DNA from: Variovorax guangxiensis
GTDB taxonomy: Bacteria > Pseudomonadota > Gammaproteobacteria > Burkholderiales > Burkholderiaceae_C
Assembly: GCF_003952165.1 (NCBI RefSeq)
Contig: NZ_RXFT01000007.1
Location: forward strand, 1 to 64,000
Reading direction: 5' to 3'
Length of the DNA stretch: 64,000 bases
This document shows positions 1 through 9,927 of the stretch, piece by piece (the first letter of the stretch is position 1; each line of letters begins with the position of its first letter). A program made the position numbers and the translations under genes. The notes under the pieces were generated by a model that was not told the DNA's origin, did no database searches, and saw only the letters and a list, made by a program, of their open reading frames with translations.

Positions 1-41
1 GCAAGCGGCCCTTTTCTTTTTGCCTTGCTTCGTGCGATGCG

Positions 42-1106
42 TCAGGCCGCCACCGCCTGTGCCTGCTCGCGCACGGGCGCGCCGCTGGCCATGCGCACGC
101 ACAGGTCGAATGCCTGCTGCAGCCCCTCGATCTTCGCGATGCCCTTGCCCGCGATGTCGAATGCGCTGCCGCTGGCCGAGGTGGCCACCGGCACCGGCAG
201 GCCGCCGTGCAGCGTCACGCCCTGCTCGAAGCCCATGAGCTTCATCGCGATCTGGCCCTGGTCGTGGTACATCGACACCACAGCATCCACGTCGCCGCGC
301 CGCGCACCGATGAACACCGTGTCGGGCGAGAAGGGGCCGCGCGCATCGAGGCCCTCGGCGCGCAGTTGCTCGATGGCGGGCGCGATGATCTCGATCTCCT
401 CCATGCCGATGGAGCCGCCGTCGCCCGCGTGCGGGTTGAGCCCGGTCACCGCGATGCGCGGATGCGCCACGCCCGCGCGCCGCAAGGCGCTGGCGATGAT
501 CTTCACCGCGTCGCTCACGCCCTGCACCGTGATGTGGCTGGCCACGTCCTTCAGCGGGATGTGCGAGGTCACGCGCGATGTCCACAGCGAGCCCGTGAGG
601 TTGAACTCGCAGACGAAGCCTTCCACCGCGAAGCGCTCCTGCATGTAGCGCAGCTCGTCCTCGTGCACCAGGCCGCCCAGGCGCAGCGAATGCTTGTTGA
701 GCGGCGCGAAGAGGATGCCTTCGGCCTGTTCGCGCCGAACCGCCAGCGTGGCCAGTTCCAGCGCCTCGAACGAGGCCAGGCCCGAGCGTTCGTTCGACTC
801 GCCGAGCACCGGCTCGCGACCCTCCATCCAGTCCATGGCGAGGAGGGTGGGGCGCCCGTCCTCGAAGCGCACTGCATCGAGGCTGTCGACCCGCAGCGGG
901 TTCAGCTTTTCGCCCGCGATGCGCTCGCCGGACGCGAGCACGACCGGGTCGGCGATCAGCAGCACGCGCGCGGCGCCGAGATTGCGCTGCCGCGCGAGCA
1001 GCTTCACCGCCATCTCGGGGCCGATGCCGCTCGGGTCGCCGAGCAGCACGGCGATGCGCGGCTTGGCGGAAGTCGTGCCTGAAGTCTTGGGGGAGGGAAG
1101 AGACAT
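42..1106 (-). CDS. pdxA: PdxA-family dehydrogenase (4-hydroxythreonine-4-phosphate dehydrogenase or catabolic paralogue)
   Basis: The 354-residue protein carries the PdxA hallmark GDPSGIGPE near residues 24-32 and the metal-ligand stretches NPHAGDGG and MYHDQGQ. PdxA enzymes are NAD-dependent, metal-requiring and cytosolic; the classical member acts in pyridoxal phosphate synthesis. Here the gene lies 68 bp downstream of a Bug/TctC binding protein, with a LysR gene diverging beyond. That is the setting of catabolic paralogues (PdxA2, or TphB-type diol dehydrogenases in degradation clusters), so a role in hydroxyacid or aromatic catabolism is as likely as vitamin B6 synthesis. The start at 1106 gives MSLPSPK and a short N-terminal extension before the first strand. 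Confidence 0.85.
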   Translation of the reverse strand: MSLPSPKTSGTTSAKPRIAVLLGDPSGIGPEMAVKLLARQRNLGAARVLLIADPVVLASGERIAGEKLNPLRVDSLDAVRFEDGRPTLLAMDWMEGREPVLGESNERSGLASFEALELATLAVRREQAEGILFAPLNKHSLRLGGLVHEDELRYMQERFAVEGFVCEFNLTGSLWTSRVTSHIPLKDVASHITVQGVSDAVKIIASALRRAGVAHPRIAVTGLNPHAGDGGSIGMEEIEIIAPAIEQLRAEGLDARGPFSPDTVFIGARRGDVDAVVSMYHDQGQIAMKLMGFEQGVTLHGGLPVPVATSASGSAFDIAGKGIAKIEGLQQAFDLCVRMASGAPVREQAQAVAA

Positions 1107-1174
1107 GGTGTCGGTCGGATACGGTTGAAGGGCAGGGAGAAAAGAGAAGGAATCAGGAGAAGGAGCCGGCCGCC

Positions 1175-2155
1175 TCATTCGGCCTTGATGTTGGCGTCGC
1201 GCACGAGCTGGCCGTAGTGGTCGAACTCCTGCCGGTTCATCGCCGCGAAGGGTTCGCCGGTCAGGCCACCGGGCTCGCCGCCCAGCGCCTTGATGCGCGC
1301 CTGCACGTCGGCCAGCTTCAAGGTGCGCGAGAGCTCGGCGCTCAGCCGCTCCACCGCGGGGCGCGGCGTGCCGGCCGTGACGTAGAGGCCATACCAGGTG
1401 GACACGTCGGCGCCCTTGATGCCCTGCTCGGCCAGCGTGGGCACGTCGGGCAGCTCGGGCGAGCGCTGCGGCGCGCTCACTGCGAGTGCGCGGAACTTGC
1501 CGGCCTTGATCTGGCCCATGGCCGAGGAGGTGCTGTCGAACATCATGTCGACCTCGCCCGCGATGATGTCGACGTGCGCCTGCGAGCTGCCCTTGTAGGG
1601 CACGTGGATCGACTTCATTCCCGTCGCCAGGTTGAAGGCCTCGCCGCCCACGTGCTGCGTGCTGCCGATGCCGGAAGAGGCGTACTTGAAGCCGCCGGGC
1701 TTCGCGGCCATGGCCGCCACCAGGTCCTTCACCGACCTGTAGGGCGAATTGGCGGACACGACCAGCACGTTGGGCATCACGGCGACCAGGCCCACGGGCT
1801 GCAGGTCTTTCAGCGGGTCGTACTTGAGCTTGAGGATGTGCGGTGCCACCGCCTGTGCCGTGTTGGTGGCCAGCAGCAGCGTGGCGCCATCTGCCGGCGC
1901 TCGGGCCGTGAGCTCGCCCGCGATGGTGTTGGAGGCGCCCGGCCGGTTCTCGACCACCACGGGCTGCTTGAGCGCGGGCGAGAACTTGTCGGCCAGCACG
2001 CGCGCCAGGATGTCGGTGCCGCCGCCGGGGGAGGCGCCGACCATGATGCGCATCGGCTTGTCGGGATAGGCCGGCTGCTGTGCGCCGGCTGGCGCCGCCG
2101 TGAGCAGCATGGTGGCCGCCAACCCTGCCGCGCGGGCGAGAAAAGAGGGCTTCAT
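1175..2155 (-). CDS. Bug/TctC-family periplasmic substrate-binding protein
   Basis: A 326-residue protein with a cleavable signal peptide (about residues 1-25, ending PAGAQQ) followed by YPDKPMRIMVG, the usual start of mature Bug proteins. The family binds small carboxylates for tripartite tricarboxylate transporters or acts as a sensor. No TctA/TctB membrane genes lie in the window, so it is an orphan receptor of the kind abundant in Comamonadaceae. It is probably co-transcribed with the downstream PdxA-like gene and controlled by the divergent LysR regulator, suggesting that it captures the substrate of that pathway. Confidence 0.9.
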   Translation of the reverse strand: MKPSFLARAAGLAATMLLTAAPAGAQQPAYPDKPMRIMVGASPGGGTDILARVLADKFSPALKQPVVVENRPGASNTIAGELTARAPADGATLLLATNTAQAVAPHILKLKYDPLKDLQPVGLVAVMPNVLVVSANSPYRSVKDLVAAMAAKPGGFKYASSGIGSTQHVGGEAFNLATGMKSIHVPYKGSSQAHVDIIAGEVDMMFDSTSSAMGQIKAGKFRALAVSAPQRSPELPDVPTLAEQGIKGADVSTWYGLYVTAGTPRPAVERLSAELSRTLKLADVQARIKALGGEPGGLTGEPFAAMNRQEFDHYGQLVRDANIKAE

Positions 2156-2248
2156 CGGGTCTGTCTCCTGCTTGTAGTGGGGCTAGCGTACGGAGCATCG
2201 TCCGCGCGATCCAATCGAAAAAGCCTGCGGATCCATATACTTTTGTGC

Positions 2249-3178
2249 ATGACCCAAGGCCCCTCCGACGCCTCGCTGATGCTCCTCGTGCGGCCGCGCC
2301 AGCTGCTCCTGCTGGCCCGGCTCGACACCCATCGCCACCTCGGCCGGGCGGCCGAAGCTATGAATATCAGCCAGCCGGCGGCCACCAAGCTGCTGCAGCA
2401 GCTGGAGGATTCGCTCGGCGAAAAGCTCTTCGAGCGCCTGGCGCGCGGCATGGAGCCCACGCCCTACGGCGAGATCCTGATCCGCTACGCCCGCCGCGTG
2501 CTCAGCGATTTCGGCACCGCCCGCGAGGAGATGCTGGCCCTGCGCTCGGGCCTCAGCGGCGCACTGCGCGTGGGCAGCGTGCCGGGCGCGGTGCCGCAGC
2601 TGCTGGCGCCGGCGCTGGTGGAATACCACCGCCGGCACCCGCAGGTGGCGGTGTCGATCGTCGTCGAGACCAGCGACGTGATCCAGGCGCAGCTGGAGCA
2701 GGGCGACGTCGATTTCGTGCTGGGCCGCCTCACCGACGGCCACGACGAGGCGAAGTACGCGAGCGTGCCGCTCCTGGGCGAGTCGCAGGTGGTGGTGGTG
2801 CGCGCGGCCCACCCGGTGTTCGAGCGCGGCAACGTCACGCTGGCCGAGATGGCGGGCTGGTCTTGGGTGCTGCAGCCGCCGGGCTCGCCGCAGCGCGGGC
2901 GCTTCGAGGCGGCGATGCGCGAGGCGGGCATACGGGAGCGGCTGGACATCATCGAAACGGCATCGCCCATCGCCATCACCGCCTTGCTGGAGAACTCCGA
3001 CATGGCGGCCGTGATGCCCGCCTCGCAGGCCGGCCACTACGCCCGTCTCGGCGTGCTGCGCGTGGTGCCGGTGGAGCTGCCGGTGCGCGTGCCGCCGATC
3101 TGCCTGATCACCCGCACCGACCGGGCGCTGTCGCCCGCGGCGGCGCAGCTGCGGCGCCAGCTGCTGGGCGGAGCCTGA
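2249..3178 (+). CDS. LysR-type transcriptional regulator
   Basis: A 309-residue regulator with an N-terminal winged helix-turn-helix (about residues 20-80, including AAEAMNISQPAATKLLQQLE) and a C-terminal LysR effector-binding domain. The ATG at 2249 leaves a short N-terminal tail before the HTH. It is divergent from the Bug/PdxA pair with 93 bp between start codons, the classic LysR arrangement, so it probably senses a substrate or product of that pair and autoregulates. The effector cannot be told from sequence. Confidence 0.9.
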   Translation: MTQGPSDASLMLLVRPRQLLLLARLDTHRHLGRAAEAMNISQPAATKLLQQLEDSLGEKLFERLARGMEPTPYGEILIRYARRVLSDFGTAREEMLALRSGLSGALRVGSVPGAVPQLLAPALVEYHRRHPQVAVSIVVETSDVIQAQLEQGDVDFVLGRLTDGHDEAKYASVPLLGESQVVVVRAAHPVFERGNVTLAEMAGWSWVLQPPGSPQRGRFEAAMREAGIRERLDIIETASPIAITALLENSDMAAVMPASQAGHYARLGVLRVVPVELPVRVPPICLITRTDRALSPAAAQLRRQLLGGA

Positions 3179-3358
3179 AGCCTTTGTGCTGCTGTTTTCC
3201 ATGCTGTATTGCGTTAACTAGGGAATTCACTAGCCAACTGGTGCATGAAAGTACTGGTGATGGCGGCGGCAGTACCAAAACCGAAGGCGTGCTTCTCCAG
3301 AATTCGCGGCACGGCGACCCGACAGGAACAGGGCGTCGCTCACCTCTAGGAGACAAAT
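3179..3358 (+). promoter_or_regulatory. Leader/promoter region of the polyol operon
   Basis: A 180-bp non-coding leader ahead of smoE, more AT-rich than its surroundings. It holds ACTAG at 3217 and 3229 and ACTGGTG at 3237 and 3253, direct repeats of the type AraC-family activators use. A good ribosome site AGGAGA lies at 3348-3353, five bases before the smoE ATG. The AraC/MtlR-like regulator encoded at 11613 is the natural candidate to bind here; the assignment is inference. Confidence 0.4.
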
Positions 3359-4669
3359 ATGAAGCGTTTTCTGAAAGCGGGCCTCGTCCTCGCACTCATC
3401 GGTACGGGCGTCGTCTCGCAGGCCGCCACCGAGCTCGTGATCGCGACCGTGAACAACGGCCACATGATCGAGATGCAGAAGCTCACCCCCTTCTTCGAGA
3501 AGGCCAACCCCGACATCAAGCTCAAGTGGGTCACGCTGGAAGAAGGCACGCTGCGCCAGCGCGTGACCACCGACATCGCCACCAAGGGCGGCCAGTTCGA
3601 CGTGATGACCATCGGCCTGTACGAGACGCCGATCTGGTCGAAGAAAGGCTGGCTCAAGCCCATCGCCACCGACGCCGCCTACGACGTGGACGACCTGCTG
3701 CCCGCCATCCGCGACGGCCTGTCGAACGAGGGCAAGCTCTACGCAGCGCCCTTCTACGGCGAGAGCTCCATGCTCATGTACCGCAAGGACCTGGCCGACA
3801 AGGTGGGCGTGAAGTTCCCCGAGCAGCCCACCTGGGCGCAGGTGAAGGAGTTCGCCGACAAGGCCAACGATCCGAAGGCGGGCGTGTACGGCATGTGCCT
3901 GCGCGGCAAGCCGGGCTGGGGCGACAACATGGCCTTCCTGACCACGCTGGTCAACACCAACGGCGGCCAGTGGTTCGACATGCAGTGGAAGCCGCAGATC
4001 GACACCAAGCCCTGGAAGGACGCGATCACCTTCTACGTCGACCTGATGAAGAAGGACGGCCCTCCGGGCGCCTCGGCCAACAGTTTCAACGAGAACCTCG
4101 CGCTCTTCAACGAAGGCAAGTGCGCGGCCTGGGTGGACGCGACCATCGCGGCCTCTTTCATCAGCGACCCGAAGCAGTCGAAGGTGGCCGACAAGGTGGC
4201 CTTCGCGCAGGCGCCCACCGCCGCCACGCCCAAGGGCGCCAACTGGCTGTGGTCGTGGAACCTCGCCATCCCGGCCAGCTCGACCAAGGACGAGGCGGCG
4301 CAGAAGTTCATCAAGTGGGCCACGTCGAAGGACTACATCGCCCTCGTGGCCAAGGAAACCGGCTGGGCCTCGGTGCCGACCGGCACGCGCAAGTCGACGT
4401 ATGCGAACCCCGAGTTCCAGAAGGTCGCCAAGTTCGCCGCGGCCGAGAAGAAGGCGATCGACAGCGCGAACCTGACGGACAGCACGCTGCCGAAGTCGCC
4501 GTACGTGGGGGTGCAGTACGCGGCCATTCCGGAGTTCCAGGCGATCGGCGTGGCGGTGGGGCAGCAGATGAGCGCGGCGCTGTCGGGCAAGGTCACGGTC
4601 GACCAGGCGCTGAAGACTTCGCAGACGGCGGCGGAGCGCGAGATGAAGAAGGCGGGGTATTACAAGTAA
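3359..4669 (+). CDS. smoE: Polyol (mannitol/sorbitol) ABC transporter periplasmic binding protein
   Basis: A 436-residue family 1 extracellular solute-binding protein with a signal peptide (KRFLKAGLVLALIGTGVVSQA, cleaved near residue 22). The mature protein begins TELVIATVNNGHMIEMQ, closely resembling SmoE/MtlE sorbitol- and mannitol-binding proteins. It delivers polyols to the SmoFG permease. It is first in the operon, with a strong AGGAGA ribosome site, and is followed by a hairpin-forming repeat before the permease genes, which fits the usual excess of binding protein over membrane components. Confidence 0.92.
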   Translation: MKRFLKAGLVLALIGTGVVSQAATELVIATVNNGHMIEMQKLTPFFEKANPDIKLKWVTLEEGTLRQRVTTDIATKGGQFDVMTIGLYETPIWSKKGWLKPIATDAAYDVDDLLPAIRDGLSNEGKLYAAPFYGESSMLMYRKDLADKVGVKFPEQPTWAQVKEFADKANDPKAGVYGMCLRGKPGWGDNMAFLTTLVNTNGGQWFDMQWKPQIDTKPWKDAITFYVDLMKKDGPPGASANSFNENLALFNEGKCAAWVDATIAASFISDPKQSKVADKVAFAQAPTAATPKGANWLWSWNLAIPASSTKDEAAQKFIKWATSKDYIALVAKETGWASVPTGTRKSTYANPEFQKVAKFAAAEKKAIDSANLTDSTLPKSPYVGVQYAAIPEFQAIGVAVGQQMSAALSGKVTVDQALKTSQTAAEREMKKAGYYK

Positions 4670-4670
4670 A

Positions 4671-4762
4671 CCCCCAGGCTTCGCGCACTTCGTGTCGCTA
4701 CGCCAACCCCCTTGCAGGGGGCACTGCCAGCGGACCGGCAAAGCCGGATCCGCGGCAGTCCT
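4671..4762 (+). repeat. Intergenic dispersed repeat, copy 1 (between smoE and smoF)
   Basis: The segment begins CCCCCAGGCTTCGCGCACTT and contains two hairpins: CCCCCT-tgc-AGGGGG, and a stem around ACCGGC-aaa-GCCGG flanked by GCGG/CCGC. Variants of the same block occur at 6499, 12564 and, inverted, at 14265. Its position between binding-protein and permease genes resembles REP elements between malE and malF. It may protect the upstream message or attenuate downstream expression; this is inference. Confidence 0.75.
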
Positions 4763-4787
4763 GACCTAACTCCCAGGGACTCGAAAA

Positions 4788-5645
4788 ATGAAAAGACTCC
4801 TGCCACGCGCCCTCATGGCGCCCGCCGTGCTCACGCTCTTCCTCTGGATGATCGTGCCGCTGGTGATGACGTTGTACTTCTCGTTCGTGAACTACAACCT
4901 CATGCAGCCCGGCGAGCGCACCTTCGCGGGCATCGAGAACTTTCACTACTTCATCACCGACCCCGACTTCTGGCCGGCCACGTGGAACACGCTGCTGCTG
5001 ATCGGCAGCGTGATCGTCATCACGGTGGTGCTGGGCGTGCTGCTCGCGCTGCTGGTGAACGAGCCCTTCCCGGGGCGCGGCATCGTGCGGGTGCTGCTGA
5101 TCTCGCCCTTCTTCGTCATGCCCGCTGTCAACGCGCTGCTGTGGAAGCACATGATGATGAACCCCATCTACGGCATCCTGGCCGACGTGTGGCGCGCCTT
5201 CGGCGCCGAGCCTGTCGACTGGCTCACCGACGTGCCGCTGCTGTCGGTGATCATCATGGTGGCCTGGCAGTGGCTGCCTTTTGCCTGCCTGATCTTCATC
5301 ACCTCGCTGCAGTCGCTCGACCGCGAGCAGATGGAGGCCGCGCGCATGGACGGCGCGAGCGCCGTCCAGCGCTTCTTCTATCTCACCATCCCGCACCTCG
5401 CGCGCCCCATGGCGGTGGTGATCATGATCGAGATGATCTTCCTGCTCAGCGTGTTCGCCGAGATCGCCATCACCACCAACGGCGGCCCGGGCAACGAGAG
5501 CACGAACATGACCTACATGATCTTCAAGCAGTCGCTCATGAACTTCGACGTGGGCGTGGCTTCGGCGGGTGCGCTCTTCGCGGTGGTGCTGGCCAACATC
5601 GTGGCCGTGTTCCTGATCCGCATCATCGGCAAGAACCTCGACTGA
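4788..5645 (+). CDS. smoF: Polyol ABC transporter permease SmoF/MtlF
   Basis: A 285-residue MalF-like permease with six hydrophobic segments and the EAA loop (EAARMDGASAVQRFFYLTIPHL, about residues 182-203) that contacts the ATPase. It forms the inner-membrane heterodimer with the next gene. The family and the adjacent binding protein define it as the sorbitol/mannitol importer. The ATG follows a modest AGGGA ribosome site, 26 bp after the intergenic repeat. Confidence 0.92.
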   Translation: MKRLLPRALMAPAVLTLFLWMIVPLVMTLYFSFVNYNLMQPGERTFAGIENFHYFITDPDFWPATWNTLLLIGSVIVITVVLGVLLALLVNEPFPGRGIVRVLLISPFFVMPAVNALLWKHMMMNPIYGILADVWRAFGAEPVDWLTDVPLLSVIIMVAWQWLPFACLIFITSLQSLDREQMEAARMDGASAVQRFFYLTIPHLARPMAVVIMIEMIFLLSVFAEIAITTNGGPGNESTNMTYMIFKQSLMNFDVGVASAGALFAVVLANIVAVFLIRIIGKNLD

Positions 5646-5658
5646 GGGGGCGCACACC

Positions 5659-6495
5659 ATGCAACAGACACAAGCTCCCAGCAACTTCCTGCCACAGCTG
5701 CTGCGCACCGTCGGCGCGTGGGCCGTCGCGCTGCTGCTGTTCTTTCCGCTCGGCTGGCTGTTCCTCACGGCCTTCAAGACGGAGCTGCAGGCGATCCATG
5801 TACCGCCGCTCTTCATTTTCGAGCCCACGCTCGACAACTTCGGCGAGGTGCAGCGCCGCAGCGACTACCTGCTGTACGCGCGCAACTCGCTCATCACGAG
5901 TCTCGGCTCGACCATCCTGGGCCTGCTGATCGCGGCGCCGGCCGCGTACTCGATGGCCTTCTTCCGCACGAAGAAGACGCGCGACATCCTGATGTGGATG
6001 CTCTCCACCAAGATGATGCCGGCCGTGGGCGCGCTGGTGCCGATCTACGTGATCGCGCAGACCGCGGGCCTCTTGGATTCGCTCACCGCGCTGACCATCG
6101 TGTTCACGCTGTCGAACCTGCCGATCATGGTGTGGATGCTCTACAGCGCCTTCAAGGACATCCCGCCCGAGATCCTGGAGGCCGCGCGCATGGACGGCGC
6201 CAGCCTCTGGACCGAGTTCCGCCATGTGGTGATGCCGCTGTCGGTGGGCGGGCTCGCATCCACCGGCCTGCTGTGCCTGGTGCTGAGCTGGAACGAGGCC
6301 TTCTGGGCGCTCAACCTCAGCTCGGCCAAGGCCGGCACGCTGGCCACGCTCATCGCCTCCTACTCCAGCCCCGAGGGCCTGTTCTGGGCCAAGCTGTCGG
6401 CCGCCTCGCTGATGGCCATCGCGCCCATCGTGGTGTTCGGCTGGTTCAGCCAGAAACAACTAGTCCAGGGCCTGACCTTCGGCGCCGTGAAATGA
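5659..6495 (+). CDS. smoG: Polyol ABC transporter permease SmoG/MtlG
   Basis: A 278-residue MalG-type permease, 13 bp after smoF, with six membrane segments and its own EAA loop (EAARMDGASLWTEFRHVVMP, near residue 173). It pairs with SmoF to form the transmembrane channel for polyol import. The N-terminal part includes a short cytoplasmic head before the first helix, as is usual for this subunit. Confidence 0.92.
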   Translation: MQQTQAPSNFLPQLLRTVGAWAVALLLFFPLGWLFLTAFKTELQAIHVPPLFIFEPTLDNFGEVQRRSDYLLYARNSLITSLGSTILGLLIAAPAAYSMAFFRTKKTRDILMWMLSTKMMPAVGALVPIYVIAQTAGLLDSLTALTIVFTLSNLPIMVWMLYSAFKDIPPEILEAARMDGASLWTEFRHVVMPLSVGGLASTGLLCLVLSWNEAFWALNLSSAKAGTLATLIASYSSPEGLFWAKLSAASLMAIAPIVVFGWFSQKQLVQGLTFGAVK

Positions 6496-6498
6496 ACA

Positions 6499-6563
6499 CC
6501 CCCAGTCTTCGCGCACTGCGTGTCGCTTCGCCAACCCCCTCGAGGGGGCGCCGCGCGCTTGCG
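6499..6563 (+). repeat. Intergenic dispersed repeat, copy 2 (between smoG and smoK)
   Basis: A shorter copy of the 4671 repeat: CCCCCAGTCTTCGCGCACTG, then TGTCGCTTCGCCAACCCC and a CCCCCTcgAGGGGG-type hairpin. It occupies most of the 119-bp gap before the ATPase gene. No open reading frame in this gap looks real. Confidence 0.7.
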
Positions 6564-6614
6564 AACAACGTCGGCGCATCGCTCGCCTGCTGGCAAAACA
6601 TCAAGGAGTCGTGA

Positions 6615-7655
<1,041 letters not shown>

Positions 7656-7701
7656 CCTGACCCATCTACTCCTGTCCACCGTCTTTTCAACGGACCTTCT
7701 C

Positions 7702-9135
7702 GTGACCATTGCGCAAACTCCACCGGCTCTTTCCGAGTTCACGGTGCTCCATCTCGGCCTGGGCTCGTTCCACCGCGCCCACCAGGCCGTGTACCTGCAG
7801 CGGCTGATCGACGCGGGCGACACCCGCTGGTCGCTCTCGGGCGCCAACATCCGGCCGGACATGGCCGAGGTCGTCGCGGCGCTCGAAGCCCAGGGCGGGC
7901 GCTACACGCTCGAAACCGTCTCGCCGGCGGGCGAGTACCGCTACGAAGAGATCGGCGCCATCCGCGAGGTGCTGCCCTGGGAGCGTTCGCTGGCGGGCGT
8001 GATCGCGCGCGGCGCGGCGCCTTCGACGCGCATCGTCTCGTTCACCGTGACCGAGGCCGGCTACTACCTCGACGACAAGGGCAAGCTCGATCTCTCCTTC
8101 AGCGACCTCGCGGCCGACGTGGAGCGCGCACGGCGCGGCGAGACGGGTGGCGACGGCGTGACCATCTACGGCGCCGTCTGCGCCATCCTGCGTGCGCGCA
8201 AGGCCGCGAACGCGGGCCCGCTGACGCTGCTGAACTGCGACAACCTGCGCCACAACGGCGACCGCTTCCGCGCCGGCCTGCTGGAGTTCATCGGCCTGGC
8301 GGGCGATGCCGACCTGTTGGCCTGGGTGAACGCGAACACCCGCTGCCCCAACGCCATGGTCGACCGCATCACGCCGCGCCCGCCGCCCGAGTTGCGCGCG
8401 CGCGTGAAGGCCGCCACCGGACGCGACGACGCAGCCGCCATCACCGGCGAGAGCTTCATCCAGTGGGTGATCGAAGACGACTTCGTGGCCGGCCGCCCCG
8501 ACTGGGGCCGCGTGGGCGTGGAGCTGGTCGAGTCGGTGCAGCCGTACGAAGAAGCCAAGATCCGCATCCTCAACGCCACTCACAGCTGCGTGGCCTGGGC
8601 GGGCACACTGATCGGGCTGGGCTTCATCCACGAAGGCACGCACGATGCGGCCATCCGCAAGATGGCCTTCAATTACGTCACGGACGACGTCAATCCCTGC
8701 CTGAGCCCCAGCCCCATCGACCTTGCGGCCTACCGCGACGTGGTGCTCGACCGCTTCGGCAACCCGGCCATCCGCGACACCAACCAGCGCGTGGCGGCGG
8801 ACGGCTTCTCGAAGATCCCGGGTTTCATCGCGCCGACGGTGCGCGAGCGCCTCGCGGCCGGCCAGCCCATCGAGAGCGTGGCGATGCTGCCCGCGCTGTT
8901 CCTGGCCTTCCTGCAGCGCTGGCACAAGGGCGCGCTGCCCTACGCCTACCAGGACCAGGGCATGGACGAGGCCGTGGCGCACGCGATCTGCGACGCTGCC
9001 GACCCTGTGGTCGCGCTGTGTTCCGACGTGGGGCTGTGGGGCAACATCGCGGGCGATGCGCGGCTGATCGATGCCGTGCGCCGCGCGGGAGAACGCGTCG
9101 CGCGCTTCGTGCAGGCCGCGGGGCACAAGCCATGA
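7702..9135 (+). CDS. mtlK: Mannitol 2-dehydrogenase (polyol-specific long-chain dehydrogenase)
   Basis: A 477-residue NAD-dependent enzyme that oxidises D-mannitol to D-fructose, and in this family often D-arabitol to D-xylulose. An N-terminal dinucleotide-binding motif (LGLGSFHRAHQA) is followed by the family catalytic triad K286-x4-N291-x2-H294 in KIRILNATHS. The start is GTG at 7702. The stop overlaps the next gene's ATG (ATGA), so the two are translationally coupled. With fructokinase and xylulokinase nearby, both product branches are covered. Confidence 0.9.
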   Translation: MTIAQTPPALSEFTVLHLGLGSFHRAHQAVYLQRLIDAGDTRWSLSGANIRPDMAEVVAALEAQGGRYTLETVSPAGEYRYEEIGAIREVLPWERSLAGVIARGAAPSTRIVSFTVTEAGYYLDDKGKLDLSFSDLAADVERARRGETGGDGVTIYGAVCAILRARKAANAGPLTLLNCDNLRHNGDRFRAGLLEFIGLAGDADLLAWVNANTRCPNAMVDRITPRPPPELRARVKAATGRDDAAAITGESFIQWVIEDDFVAGRPDWGRVGVELVESVQPYEEAKIRILNATHSCVAWAGTLIGLGFIHEGTHDAAIRKMAFNYVTDDVNPCLSPSPIDLAAYRDVVLDRFGNPAIRDTNQRVAADGFSKIPGFIAPTVRERLAAGQPIESVAMLPALFLAFLQRWHKGALPYAYQDQGMDEAVAHAICDAADPVVALCSDVGLWGNIAGDARLIDAVRRAGERVARFVQAAGHKP

Positions 9136-9920
9136 GCGGCAGGCTGCAGGGCAGGCACGTGCTGCTGACCGGCGCGGGCGGCGGCATCGGCCTGGCCGTG
9201 GCCGCGGCCTGCATCGCCGAAGGTGCGCGCTGCACGGTGATCGACCGTGCGCCCGCCGCACCCGAGGCCGTGCGCGCGCTGCAGCAGGGCCACCCCGACA
9301 GCCTGGCCTACATCGCGGCCGACGTGACCGACACGCAGGCCATCGCGCACATGCTGGCCGAGGCGCAGGTGGCCTTCGGGCCGGTCCACACGCTGTTCAA
9401 CAACGCGGCGGTGTTCGACCTCGCGCCGCTGCTCGACAGCGACGAGGCTTCGTTCGACCGGCTGTTCGCGGTCAACGTGAAGGGCATGTTCTTCGTGATG
9501 CAGGCGGTGCTGCGCCACATGGTGGAGGCCGGCACGCAGGGCGCGTCGGTCATCAACATGGCCTCGCAGGCCGGGCGCCGCGGCGAGGCGCTGGTGTCGC
9601 ACTACTGCGCGACCAAGGCGGCCGTCATCAGCTACACCCAGAGCGCCGCGCTGGCCATGGCGCCGCACGGCATCCGCGTCAACGGCATCGCTCCCGGTGT
9701 GGTCGACACGCCGATGTGGGACCATGTGGACAGCCTGTTCGCCAAGGCCGAAGGACTGCAGCCCGGAGAGAAGAAGCGGCAGGTCGGCCTGGCGGTGCCG
9801 CTCGGACGCATGGGCGTGCCGGACGACATCGCGGGGGCGGCGGTGTTCCTCGCCAGCGACGAGGCGCGCTACATCACGGCGCAGACCCTCAATGTCGACG
9901 GCGGCAACGTCATGAGCTGA
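9132..9920 (+). CDS. smoS: Short-chain dehydrogenase, sorbitol/galactitol dehydrogenase SmoS-like
   Basis: A 262-residue classical SDR with TGxxxGIG at residues 13-20, NNA, catalytic S145, Y158 and K162, and a C-terminus ending NVDGGNVMS. The stretch INMASQAGRRGEAL and the segment GEKKRQVG closely match SmoS, which oxidises D-glucitol to D-fructose. It overlaps the mannitol dehydrogenase stop by four bases, so both polyol oxidations are made from one message. Confidence 0.87.
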   Translation: MSGRLQGRHVLLTGAGGGIGLAVAAACIAEGARCTVIDRAPAAPEAVRALQQGHPDSLAYIAADVTDTQAIAHMLAEAQVAFGPVHTLFNNAAVFDLAPLLDSDEASFDRLFAVNVKGMFFVMQAVLRHMVEAGTQGASVINMASQAGRRGEALVSHYCATKAAVISYTQSAALAMAPHGIRVNGIAPGVVDTPMWDHVDSLFAKAEGLQPGEKKRQVGLAVPLGRMGVPDDIAGAAVFLASDEARYITAQTLNVDGGNVMS

Positions 9921-9927
9921 AGACCCG

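Noticed and set aside
42..2198. Single open frame running through the PdxA gene and the Bug gene region, looking like a fusion protein
   Set aside because: Only the part below 1106 is PdxA; upstream it is an out-of-frame reading of the Bug gene, which is intact in its own frame.
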